A stretch of DNA of 6,953 nucleotides. Origin: an uncultured Planctomycetota bacterium (lineage in GTDB: Bacteria; Planctomycetota; UBA1135; UBA2386). The position numbers and the translations under genes were made by a program. The notes beneath the pieces are model-generated. The model was given only the letters and a program-made list of their open reading frames with translations, did no database searches and was not told the origin of the DNA. The DNA lies in NCBI GenBank assembly GCA_903925435.1, contig CAIYFF010000133.1, forward strand, positions 1-6,953. The letters run 5' to 3'. Shown in pieces: positions 1-6,595 of this stretch. Each line of letters starts with the position of its first letter. Position 1 is the stretch's first letter.

Positions 1-1
1 C

Positions 2-109
2 GATGGCAGCTTGCTCGCAGCGCTCCATGCGCGCTGCGAACTGATCGCCGTGCTGCCGTTCTGGGTCGGGCCGAAGGACGAGACGATCTACGTCTTCTCC
101 GCGCGCTGA
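2..109 (+). CDS. C-terminal end of an unrecognised protein (5' truncated by window edge)
   Basis: The frame is open from the left edge and ends at a TGA at 107-109, giving 35 residues that begin DGSLLAALHARCELIAVLPF and end in ETIYVFSAR. The mix of hydrophobic, charged and aromatic residues looks like a genuine folded C-terminus rather than a shadow frame, and it ends just where the minus-strand yidD frame ends. I do not recognise the family. There is no signal peptide or motif to use because the start lies outside the window. The gene is convergent with yidD, and the two stop regions overlap by 22 bases (88-109). No intrinsic terminator is visible for it. Confidence 0.6.
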   Translation, partial: DGSLLAALHARCELIAVLPFWVGPKDETIYVFSAR

Positions 110-336
110 CTCGGCGTCTGCTTGCGCTGTGGCACGGGGTCGTAGCCAGGTGCGCAGAATGGGTGGCAACGCAGGATCCGTCGCACCGTGAGCCAGATGC
201 CGTGCAGCGATCCGTGTTCGCGCAGCGCATCGAGCGCGTATTGCGAACAGGTTGGATCAAATCGGCAGCAGCGCGGCTTCAGCGGCGACAGGAATCGCCG
301 GTAGAAGCGGACTGGCAGCATCAGGATCCGATTCAC
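88..336 (-). CDS. yidD: Membrane protein insertion efficiency factor YidD
   Basis: An 82-residue YidD family protein (DUF37, haemolytic domain family). It is a small membrane-associated protein thought to help YidC/Sec insert inner-membrane proteins. Family signatures are clear: RFYRRFLSP at residues 10-18, the cysteine-rich CCRFDPTCSQYALDAL at 23-38, and RCHPFCAPGYDPVP at 56-69. The start chosen is GTG at 334-336. It overlaps the rnpA stop as GTGA, has a GAGG six bases upstream, and gives an N-terminus (MNRILMLPVRFYRR) of family-typical length. The ATG at 319-321 lacks a ribosome site and would cut the first helix short. The same frame stays open far upstream, but that part is a shadow of rnpA. 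A polar tail of about 13 residues follows the conserved DPVP. Third and last gene of the lipoprotein-rnpA-yidD operon. Confidence 0.95.
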   Translation of the reverse strand: MNRILMLPVRFYRRFLSPLKPRCCRFDPTCSQYALDALREHGSLHGIWLTVRRILRCHPFCAPGYDPVPQRKQTPSQRAEKT

Positions 337-779
337 GCGCCGCCTCGACGTTCGTCGCGACCGCCGTTGCCCTTGCGAGGCGCTCCGCCCCGATGCGGGT
401 TGTTGCGGCGCCGCTGCTCGAGCGCCTGCACGACGAGGCGCGGCACCTCGCGACGGAGTTCGACCAACGTCGCGTGCGCTTCGTTCTGCCGCGGGATCAG
501 CACCACGTCGATGTCGGCGGGCAGCGAAATGCGTTCGAGCCGAAAGGCCTCGCGCAACAGTCGCTTGATCTTGTTGCGTCGCACGGCCGAGCCATGGTCC
601 TTGCTCACCGAGAGTCCGAGGCGAATGCCCTTTGGCTCCATCTGCCGCAGCACCACGGCGGTCATCCATGCACCCGTTGCGCGGACGCCGTGCTTGTAGA
701 CGCGCTGGAACTCACGGCTCGCATGAAGCCGCGCCGCCGACGGCAGCTTGTAGCGCTGCGGCCCCGCGGCTTCGGTCAC
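333..779 (-). CDS. rnpA: Ribonuclease P protein component
   Basis: A 148-residue RnpA, the protein subunit that binds the RNase P RNA and the 5' leader of pre-tRNA during maturation. The N-terminal pattern RLHASREFQRVYKHG (residues 17-31) fits the family's FxxV/Y region. The basic signature KDHGSAVRRNKIKRLLREAF (60-79) is the RNR motif region that contacts RNA. It reads R68-N69-K70 where most members have RNR, and D61-H62 where KK or KV is common. The protein is longer than the usual 110-130 residues because of a glycine/arginine-rich C-terminal tail from about residue 122 (for example NNPHRGGAPRKGNGGRDERR). The start is GTG at 777-779, overlapping the lipoprotein stop as GTGA, with a GAGG ten bases upstream. 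Its last codon overlaps the yidD start in the same way. No rpmH lies next to it, unlike the common arrangement. Confidence 0.95.
   Translation of the reverse strand: MTEAAGPQRYKLPSAARLHASREFQRVYKHGVRATGAWMTAVVLRQMEPKGIRLGLSVSKDHGSAVRRNKIKRLLREAFRLERISLPADIDVVLIPRQNEAHATLVELRREVPRLVVQALEQRRRNNPHRGGAPRKGNGGRDERRGGA
343..346 (-). promoter_or_regulatory. Shine-Dalgarno GAGG that fixes the yidD start
   Basis: On the minus strand GAGG lies six bases before the GTG at 334-336, inside the 3' end of rnpA. Together with the GTGA stop-start overlap it supports GTG over the internal ATG at 319-321 and suggests translational coupling to rnpA. Confidence 0.55.
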
Positions 780-1732
780 TGGCGCAGCGCCTCGACGGCT
801 TCCTGCACCTTGGCGCTGTCGGGCGGCAACGTCGTGGTCGCGAGGAACGTGCGCATGTCGTCCTTCGCCTCGTCGTTGCGACCGAGCTTCTTCAGGATCA
901 ATCCGCGGTTGTAGCGTTCGTCGCTGCGTCGCGGATCGATGGCGAGCACGGCATCGACGTGGGCCAGCGCCTTCTCGAACTCACCGCGTTCGTAGAGGTG
1001 TTGCGCGAGCAGCGTGCGGACTCCGATCTCGTCGCCGCGCAGGATCTGCAGCGAGCTCTTACGGAACTGCTCGTAGCCCCAGATCGTCGTGCGGTCGATT
1101 TCGTCCTGCGTCTTCTTCTGGTCCGCAGCGGCGGCTTCGAGGTACTTCTCGCCGTGCTCCAGCATCCCCGCGGAGTCGCGCGTGACCGCGGCGATCTGCA
1201 GCAGATGGAAATGGCAGAGGCGAGGGACCTCGCCGCGATCGAGTAGCGCCAGCAGCAGCTTGCGCGACTCCATCAAGCACTTGTCGGCGTCTGCATTCGC
1301 GTCGATGACCTTCTGCTTTGCGTCCTCGGCGTTGGGGTCGATGCGCGCAGCCTCCGCGAGGCGGCGCTGGCCCTGCTTCTGCTGTGCGAGCGCGTAATAG
1401 AACAGCAGGTATCGGTCGTGGTAGGCGACGTCGCGCTGATCGAACACTTCTTCGAACTCGCCGAGGCTCTGGTCGAGCAGCTTGTGATCGGAGCCCGACG
1501 CAGGCGCGCTCTGGCGCAAATGGATGCACGCGCGCAGCGACAGCAGCTTGTAGTCGTCCGGCTCGATCTCGAGGCCGCGATCGATGAGGCCGAGCGCTTG
1601 GTCAAACTTGCCGCCCTCGAAGTAGAGGCCGGCGTTGCGCTGGTAGGACGCGAGTTGGCGCTCCTCTTCGCTCTGGGTCGACGAGCAAGCGGCCGCGAGC
1701 AGCAGCAGGGACAGCGAGGTCAGGCGGCGCAT
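776..1732 (-). CDS. TPR-repeat lipoprotein
   Basis: A 318-residue predicted lipoprotein with tetratricopeptide repeats, likely a scaffold for protein contacts at the cell envelope; no specific role can be given. The signal peptide is short: MRR, then a Leu/Ala core, ending at a lipobox-like LAAAC with C16 as the predicted lipidated cysteine, followed by SSTQSEEE. TPR-like helices are seen at about residues 31-72 (NAGLYFEGGKFDQALGLIDR onwards) and 239-300, where LYERGEFEKALAHVDAVLAI and the following DERYNRGLILKKLGRNDEAK are two consecutive repeats. The middle (85-225) is helical and charged but poorly recognisable. The frame is open upstream to 1858, but ATG at 1730-1732 is chosen because of the signal peptide and an AGGAA seven bases before it. 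It is the first gene of the operon with rnpA and yidD, and its stop overlaps rnpA as GTGA. Co-transcription suggests, but does not prove, a link to envelope biogenesis. Confidence 0.85.
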   Translation of the reverse strand: MRRLTSLSLLLLAAACSSTQSEEERQLASYQRNAGLYFEGGKFDQALGLIDRGLEIEPDDYKLLSLRACIHLRQSAPASGSDHKLLDQSLGEFEEVFDQRDVAYHDRYLLFYYALAQQKQGQRRLAEAARIDPNAEDAKQKVIDANADADKCLMESRKLLLALLDRGEVPRLCHFHLLQIAAVTRDSAGMLEHGEKYLEAAAADQKKTQDEIDRTTIWGYEQFRKSSLQILRGDEIGVRTLLAQHLYERGEFEKALAHVDAVLAIDPRRSDERYNRGLILKKLGRNDEAKDDMRTFLATTTLPPDSAKVQEAVEALRQ

Positions 1733-1898
1733 CGGGATGTTCCTGTTTGGTTCCGAGCCGAGGGGTCTACGGCCGGGCGGACAGGATAGGCAGGGCACCG
1801 GGCTAGGGAAGGGGCGGCGCGGGGCTGGCTGGAAATGGCGGCTTCGTTGGGCTAGCAATGCCCCGTTCCTCAGTTCTGGAGAACCTCAAGACCGCCCC
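1733..1898. promoter_or_regulatory. Divergent intergenic region (lipoprotein operon / zinc metallopeptidase)
   Basis: These 166 bases separate two divergent start codons, so promoters for both directions are expected here. On the minus strand a weak candidate is TTCCCT, 16 bases, then TATCCT, upstream of the lipoprotein ribosome site. On the plus strand no convincing -35/-10 pair is visible. There is no hairpin, direct repeat or RNA gene that I can recognise. Confidence 0.35.
1740..1744 (-). promoter_or_regulatory. Shine-Dalgarno AGGAA of the TPR lipoprotein
   Basis: AGGAA on the minus strand, seven bases before the ATG at 1730-1732. It decides the start in favour of this ATG, directly before the signal peptide, over the upstream in-frame ATG at 1856-1858. 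Confidence 0.65.
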
Positions 1899-2606
1899 AT
1901 GATCTTCGATCCGCTCTACTTGTTGATTGTCGGTGTTGGCCTCGTGCTCGGCTTCTTGGCGTCCGCCAAGGTCAAGAGCACGGCCGCTTACTACAGCCGC
2001 ATCGGCACGCGCCGCGGCTACACCGGCGCCCAGGTCGCCGAAGCCATCCTGCGCGCCAATGGCATCCAGGACGTCAAGATCGAGGCGGTGTCCGGTCAGC
2101 TGACCGACCACTACGACCCGCGCAACAAGACGCTGCGCCTGTCCGAGACGGTTTACGGCGCCAACAGCATCACGGCAGTCGGCGTCGCCGCGCACGAAGT
2201 GGGCCACGCGATCCAGCATGCGCACGGCTATGGCCCGCTGAAGTTCCGTTCGGCCTGGGTGCCGGTCGCCGGCTTTGGCACCAACCTCGGCATCTGGATC
2301 ATCATGGCCGCCGCGATGATGGGCGGTGTCAGTGGCTCGCCGATGCTCACGTGGATCGGGCTTGCGATGTTCGCGACCTCGACGGTGTTCACGCTCGTGA
2401 CGCTGCCGGTCGAGTTCGACGCGAGCCGTCGCGCGATGATCACGTTGGAGCAAAGCGGCGTGTTGGCAGCCGATGAGTTGCCGGGCGCGCGCTCGGTGCT
2501 CAACGCGGCCGCGATGACCTACGTCGCCGCGTTCGTGAGCTCGCTGCTCGTGCTGCTGTATTGGGCGATGCGGCTTGGCCTGTTCTCGCGCAGCAACGAC
2601 GACTGA
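1899..2606 (+). CDS. Membrane zinc metallopeptidase, YugP / Zn_peptidase_2 family
   Basis: A 235-residue protein of the putative neutral zinc metallopeptidase family (PF04298, Bacillus YugP-like), whose substrates are unknown. The HEVGH motif at residues 99-103, in AVGVAAHEVGHAIQHAHGYG, supplies two zinc-binding histidines and the catalytic glutamate. Other family-like stretches are LTDHYDPRNKTLRLS (68-82) and TLPVEFDASRRA (168-179), where E172 is a candidate third ligand by inference. Hydrophobic segments at about 6-23, 122-142, 149-171 and 205-228 make it a multipass membrane protein, with the zinc site between the first and second. The length matches the family. ATG at 1899 is chosen because the protein begins with the first membrane helix. 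The only purine-rich site (GGAGA, 1878-1882) is 16 bases away, so translation may be weak or unusual. It is a lone plus-strand gene, divergent from the lipoprotein and convergent with the DUF1501 gene. Confidence 0.9.
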   Translation: MIFDPLYLLIVGVGLVLGFLASAKVKSTAAYYSRIGTRRGYTGAQVAEAILRANGIQDVKIEAVSGQLTDHYDPRNKTLRLSETVYGANSITAVGVAAHEVGHAIQHAHGYGPLKFRSAWVPVAGFGTNLGIWIIMAAAMMGGVSGSPMLTWIGLAMFATSTVFTLVTLPVEFDASRRAMITLEQSGVLAADELPGARSVLNAAAMTYVAAFVSSLLVLLYWAMRLGLFSRSNDD

Positions 2607-2625
2607 TCGCGCAGGCCGCGCGATC
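2605..2625. repeat. Inverted repeat between convergent genes, possible two-way terminator
   Basis: GATCGCGC (2605-2612) and GCGCGATC (2618-2625) form a perfect eight-pair stem with a five-base AGGCC loop. The first arm overlaps the stop codon of the metallopeptidase, and the DUF1501 stop is only five bases beyond the second arm. The placement suits a two-way transcription end point, but no T-run follows on either strand, so a classical intrinsic terminator is not shown. Confidence 0.4.
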
Positions 2626-2630
2626 GCCGC

Positions 2631-4034
2631 TCACGCGAGCAGTTCGCGCGGCACCTTGCCGTAGACGTCCGTGAGCCGGATGTCGCGGCCGCCGAAGCGG
2701 AACGTGAACCGCTCGTGGTCCACGCCGAGCAAGTGCAGCATGGTTGCGTGCATGTCGTGGATCGAGAACGGCCGATCGACCGCCGCGTAGCCGTAGTCGT
2801 CGGTCGCGCCATACGAAGCGCCTGCGCGGACACCGCCGCCCGCCATCCACGTCGTGAAGCCGAACGGATTGTGGTCGCGGCCGTCGCGGCCTTGCGCGAA
2901 GGGCGTGCGACCAAACTCGCCGCTGTAGACGACGAGCGTGTCGTCGAGCATCCCGCGCGCTGCGAGGTCTTCGAGCATCGCGGCGATGGGGCGATCGACC
3001 ATGCGACAGTTGTCGGCGAGGCCTCCGCGCAGATTGGCGTGCTGGTCCCAGCGATCGTGGCCCGTGTTGGGGCAGAGCACTTCGACGAAGCGCACGCCGC
3101 GCTCGACGAGTCGCCGCGCGATCATGCACTGTTGCGCGTAGATGCGGGTCGGTTCGTAGTCGTCGTCCATGCCGTAGCGATGGCGCACGGACTCCGGCTC
3201 GCTCGCAAGGTCGAACAGCTCGGGCACCGCGGTTTGCATGCGGAACGCGAGTTCTTGGTTCTTCATCGCCGAAGCAATCGCGTCATGGCCCGCGGTCTCG
3301 CGCAGCGTCATCGCATCGAGCGCATCGACGAGGTCGAGCTTGCGGCGCTTCTCCGCTGTGCCGTCGCGCGGCGTCACGTTTGCGAGCGGTTCGCCCTTCA
3401 TGCGGAACACCGATCCCTGCGCGTGCGCCGGCAAGAAGCCGTTGCCAAAGCAGTCGATGCCGCCGGGCGGGATCAGGCCGCCGTTGAGCACGCAGAATGC
3501 GGGCAGGTTCTCGCTCTCGCAGCCAAGGCCATAACTGGCCCACGCGCCAGCGCTCGGCCTGCCTTGCAACCCGTGGCCGGTGTGCAGGAAGTAGTTGGCG
3601 TTGGTGTGCTCGCTGAAGTCCGCGACCGTCGACTTGACGATGCACAGCCGATCCGCCGACTGCGCGAGATGCGGGAACAAGTCGCTGACCCAGTGGCCTG
3701 CTTCGCCGTACTGGCGGAACTTCCACGGCGAGCCGAGCGTGGCGCCGTCGTCCTGGAACTGCGTCGGCGCGCGCTTTCGCGTCCACGGCTTGCCGTGGTC
3801 CTGCTGCAGCTTGGGCTTGTAGTCGAACGTGTCGACGTGGCTCGGGCCGCCATCCATGTAGAGGAAGATCACGGCGCGGCACCGCGGAGCGTGGTGGCGT
3901 GCGCATGCGCCGCCGCCGTCGCGCGGCTTTGGCGCGAGTTCGCGTCCGCGCGCGAACGCGTCGAAGAACGGGAGCATCGCAAAGCCGTTGCCGGCGCGGC
4001 GCAGGAAGTCGCGGCGTGAGCAGGGAGCGTTCAT
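2631..4034 (-). CDS. DUF1501 protein, Tat-exported, alkaline-phosphatase-like fold
   Basis: A 467-residue DUF1501 (PF07394) protein of the kind found in many copies in planctomycetes. The N-terminus has a twin-arginine signal, SRRDFLRRAGNG at residues 6-17, so it is probably exported folded by the Tat system. Conserved blocks in order: FLYMDGGPSHVDTFDYKPKL (57-76), FSEHTNANYFLHTGHGLQGR (140-159), a long middle region, NTGHDRWDQHANL (323-335), VVYSGEFGRTPFAQGRDGRD (368-387), HNPFGFTTWMAGGGVRAG (388-405) and a C-terminal HDMHATMLHLLGVDHERF (426-443). These resemble the metal-binding Asp/His layout of sulfatases and alkaline phosphatases, but no enzymatic activity is established for the family. 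The start is the ATG at 4032-4034, which overlaps the upstream stop as ATGA and sits right before the Tat signal. No ribosome site is visible there, so translation is probably coupled. Second gene of the pair with the DUF1549/DUF1553 protein. Confidence 0.92.
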   Translation of the reverse strand: MNAPCSRRDFLRRAGNGFAMLPFFDAFARGRELAPKPRDGGGACARHHAPRCRAVIFLYMDGGPSHVDTFDYKPKLQQDHGKPWTRKRAPTQFQDDGATLGSPWKFRQYGEAGHWVSDLFPHLAQSADRLCIVKSTVADFSEHTNANYFLHTGHGLQGRPSAGAWASYGLGCESENLPAFCVLNGGLIPPGGIDCFGNGFLPAHAQGSVFRMKGEPLANVTPRDGTAEKRRKLDLVDALDAMTLRETAGHDAIASAMKNQELAFRMQTAVPELFDLASEPESVRHRYGMDDDYEPTRIYAQQCMIARRLVERGVRFVEVLCPNTGHDRWDQHANLRGGLADNCRMVDRPIAAMLEDLAARGMLDDTLVVYSGEFGRTPFAQGRDGRDHNPFGFTTWMAGGGVRAGASYGATDDYGYAAVDRPFSIHDMHATMLHLLGVDHERFTFRFGGRDIRLTDVYGKVPRELLA

Positions 4035-6586
4035 CGCAGGTAGACGAACTCCTTCTTGTTCCACAACGCGTGCGCGAGTTCGGCAAAGGGCCGCGCGTCG
4101 TTCGCATCGGCGGCCAGGTCCGTTCGCGCTGCCTGAAGCATCGCGATGCATGCAGCGGACTCCGCGCTCGACGGCGGTCGCGCGAACATGCGCACAAACC
4201 AACGCCGCACGCGGTCCTCGTCGGTGGCGAGCTTCTCGTCTTGCATCAGGTGGTCGGCCGTGACTCTGGCCATCGCGAGCACGAACGCGTCGTTCTGCAT
4301 CGCAAGCGATTGCGCCGGCACGTTGCCGGTCGTGCGCGCGCCCATCGTGCTGAACGGACGCGGCAGGTCGAACGCGACCAGGAAGTCGGGCAGGAAGTTG
4401 CGCGGCGCCGCGAGGTAGATGCTGCGGCGACCGTCGCCGTCGACCGGGCCTTGGCGATCCGGCTTGCCGCGCGCGCGTTCGTGCGGATGCAGCCGCACGG
4501 GGACCGAGGGCCCAAACCGACGTTCGTCGAGCCGGTCCGCGATGGCGAGGATCGCGTCGCGCACGGCCTCGCCTTGCAGGCGACGCAGGTTCTGCCGTGA
4601 CCACTGCTGGTTGTTGGGATCGCGTTCGATCTGCGCGTCGGATGCGACGCTGTCCATCGCGTAGGCCTGCGAGAGCGCGATGCGGCGCAGCAACTTCTTC
4701 TGCGACCAGCCCGAGCGAACGAGCGACAGCGCGAGATGGTCGAGCAGTTCGGGATGCGTTGGCGCTTCGCCGAGATGGCCCAGGTTGTCGACGGTGCGCG
4801 CGAGCCCGCGGCCAAACATGTGGTGCCACAGCCGATTGGCGAGCACGCGCGCGGGCAGCGGGTTGTCGGGGCCGAACATCCGTTCCGCGAGTTCGAGGCG
4901 GCCACTGCCGCGCGGCAACTCCATCGGCTGCTCGCCAGCGATCGCGCGCAGGAAGCGGCGTGGTGCGATGGGGCCCTGGTCCTTGTGGCTGCCGCGCAAG
5001 AACACGTGCTCGTCCTCGCCGGTGCCGTCGGCCATGCCGGGCGCGGTGCCGGGCTTTGGCAGCGCGGCCAGCGACGCGCGCCAGCGCTGCAGCGCGGCTG
5101 CGACCGAAGTGTCCGTGAGCGGCAGTTCGCGCAGCGAACCCTTCGCTGCGGGGAACGGCGGCTCCTTGTCGTTGCTGATCACCACGCTGCGCACCGCGAC
5201 CCAGGCGTCGTCGGGATACGCGCCACCGTCGCGTTCGGGGTCCGCGAGGTCGTGCGCGCGCTGGTCGAGCAGTTGGAGGTAGCCGCGGTGTCCGCGGAAC
5301 TGGCCGAGGTCGAAGCGGATCCAGTGCGGCTCTTGGTTGCCGATGCCGTGACGCAAGCGGCCGTAGATCGGATCGCGCACGATGTGGAAGCCGTCCACGA
5401 TCAGCTGCGCGCGCGCGCCGTGGCCTGCCACTTCGACGTGCAGATACGAACCGTCGAGCTCCATCGTCGGCGACATCAGCACGCAGTCGCGTTCGCGCGA
5501 GATTGCAGCGGTGGTGAGCCACGTGCCGTCGAATGCGCGAACGCGCACCGCGTCGGCGGTGACCGAGTCGACGAAGCCAGAGTCCAGTGGTTGCGGCGCC
5601 GATTGGTCGCCGACCGCGGCCCAGCCGCGCACGCTTTCGTGCAGCGGAGCCTTGTGCTGTTGTGCGTCGTCGCGAGCGGGCGCGCCGATCGACGCGAGCG
5701 CAGCCTGCGCGGCCGCTGCGGCCTCGACCGCCGAAGGCTCCGCGCGGCGGATGGGCCGCTGCGCATAGCGCGAGCTCTTCAAGAAGCCGTAGAGCGCGTA
5801 GTAGTCCTCGTCGCCGATCGCGTCGAACTTGTGATCGTGGCATCGCGCGCATGCGACCGTGACGCCGAGGAACGTCTTCGTCAGCACGTCGATCTGGTTG
5901 TCGATGCGATCCGCTTCGTGCTGCTTGGCATCGATGGGCGAGTGGGTCTGTTCGCAGAACCAATAGAAGCCGGTCGCGATCGACGACTCGTTGGTGCCGC
6001 TGTTCGGGTCGATGCGCGGGTTCGGCAGCAAGTCGCCAGCGATGTGCTCCTTGGCGAACACATCGAACGGCACGTCGGCGTCGATCGCGCGCACGACGTA
6101 GTCGCGGTAGCGCCACGCTTCGGGGATGCGGAAGTCGAACTCATGCCCGAGTGTCTCGGCGTAGCGCACAAGGTCGAGCCAGTGGCGGGCCCAGCGTTCG
6201 GCGTGCGACTTGGACGCGAGCAGCGCATCGACGACGCGTTCGCGCGCAGTCGGCGAGTTGTCGAGCGCAAACGATGCGACGAGGCGCTCGTCTGGCGGCA
6301 GGCCCGTGAGGTCGAAGCACACGCGGCGCAGCCACACGTGGGGCGGCGCTGCCTCGGCGCGTTCGATGCCGTTCTGTTCGAGCGGCGCGAGCAAGAATGC
6401 GTCGATCGCATCGCTGCTGCGCGCGGCTAGGCGCACGGTTGGGATCGGCGCGTCGGCAAGCGGTCGCCAGGCCCAATGCTGCAAGCGCTGCTCGAAGGAC
6501 GCGTCGATCTGCGCAGAGAGCGGCGCAGCGACGGCAAGCGAGAGGGCGAGCCCGAGGGCATGCGGCCTATGGGAGTGGAGGCGCAT
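4031..6586 (-). CDS. DUF1549/DUF1553 (PSCyt2/PSD1) exported protein
   Basis: An 851-residue planctomycete-type protein of unknown function. A Sec signal peptide covers about residues 1-25, with a likely cut after LSA before QIDASFEQ. DUF1549 (about 55-275) holds RRVCFDLTGLPPDERL (87-102), RWARHWLDLVRYAET (131-145) and the motif CARCHDHKFD with C246, C249 and H250, a CxxCH that could bind haem c. A beta-rich insert follows (about 335-472), with SPTMELDGSYLHVEVAGHGA, LIVDGFHIVRDPIYG and FRGHRGYLQLLD. DUF1553 (about 565-840) has LAERMFGPDNPLPARVLANR, WHHMFGRGLARTVDNLGHLG, SRQNLRRLQGEAVRDAIL and LWNKKEFVYLR at the end. There is no PSCyt1 cytochrome domain before DUF1549. ATG at 6584-6586 is chosen because GGTGAG lies nine bases upstream and the signal peptide begins there; the open frame reaches 6652. 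It is coupled to DUF1501 by an ATGA overlap, the standard pairing. Confidence 0.92.
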   Translation of the reverse strand: MRLHSHRPHALGLALSLAVAAPLSAQIDASFEQRLQHWAWRPLADAPIPTVRLAARSSDAIDAFLLAPLEQNGIERAEAAPPHVWLRRVCFDLTGLPPDERLVASFALDNSPTARERVVDALLASKSHAERWARHWLDLVRYAETLGHEFDFRIPEAWRYRDYVVRAIDADVPFDVFAKEHIAGDLLPNPRIDPNSGTNESSIATGFYWFCEQTHSPIDAKQHEADRIDNQIDVLTKTFLGVTVACARCHDHKFDAIGDEDYYALYGFLKSSRYAQRPIRRAEPSAVEAAAAAQAALASIGAPARDDAQQHKAPLHESVRGWAAVGDQSAPQPLDSGFVDSVTADAVRVRAFDGTWLTTAAISRERDCVLMSPTMELDGSYLHVEVAGHGARAQLIVDGFHIVRDPIYGRLRHGIGNQEPHWIRFDLGQFRGHRGYLQLLDQRAHDLADPERDGGAYPDDAWVAVRSVVISNDKEPPFPAAKGSLRELPLTDTSVAAALQRWRASLAALPKPGTAPGMADGTGEDEHVFLRGSHKDQGPIAPRRFLRAIAGEQPMELPRGSGRLELAERMFGPDNPLPARVLANRLWHHMFGRGLARTVDNLGHLGEAPTHPELLDHLALSLVRSGWSQKKLLRRIALSQAYAMDSVASDAQIERDPNNQQWSRQNLRRLQGEAVRDAILAIADRLDERRFGPSVPVRLHPHERARGKPDRQGPVDGDGRRSIYLAAPRNFLPDFLVAFDLPRPFSTMGARTTGNVPAQSLAMQNDAFVLAMARVTADHLMQDEKLATDEDRVRRWFVRMFARPPSSAESAACIAMLQAARTDLAADANDARPFAELAHALWNKKEFVYLR

Positions 6587-6595
6587 GGTCGGCCG

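Noticed and set aside
246..258. Possible zinc-finger or metal site in the cysteine-rich YidD segment (CCRFDPTC).
   Set aside because: The cysteines are part of the normal conserved YidD signature, so no extra function needs to be proposed.
337..669. N-terminal extension of yidD to an upstream in-frame start at 669.
   Set aside because: The extra residues are a low-complexity Arg/Ala shadow of rnpA. YidD proteins are normally about 70-90 residues, which fits the GTG at 336.
252..914. Plus-strand open frames across rnpA, yidD and the end of the lipoprotein gene.
   Set aside because: The minus-strand genes have clear family motifs, while these frames have none and cross gene boundaries.
2715..4019. 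A 434-codon plus-strand open frame opposite the DUF1501 gene.
   Set aside because: It is wholly antisense to DUF1501 and has no recognisable domain or signal. It is an antisense shadow.
4035..6116. The DUF1501 reading frame stays open far upstream of its ATG, which would make a 1161-residue fusion protein.
   Set aside because: The upstream part is a shifted frame of the DUF1549/DUF1553 gene, is full of Arg and Ala with no domain, and would place the Tat signal in the middle of the protein. The lack of stops is a GC-content effect.
4736..6430. A 564-codon plus-strand open frame opposite the DUF1549/DUF1553 gene.
   Set aside because: Its composition is Arg/Ala/Val-rich without any motif, it lies entirely antisense to a well-supported gene, and no ribosome site was noticed. 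It is a mirror of codon bias on the other strand.
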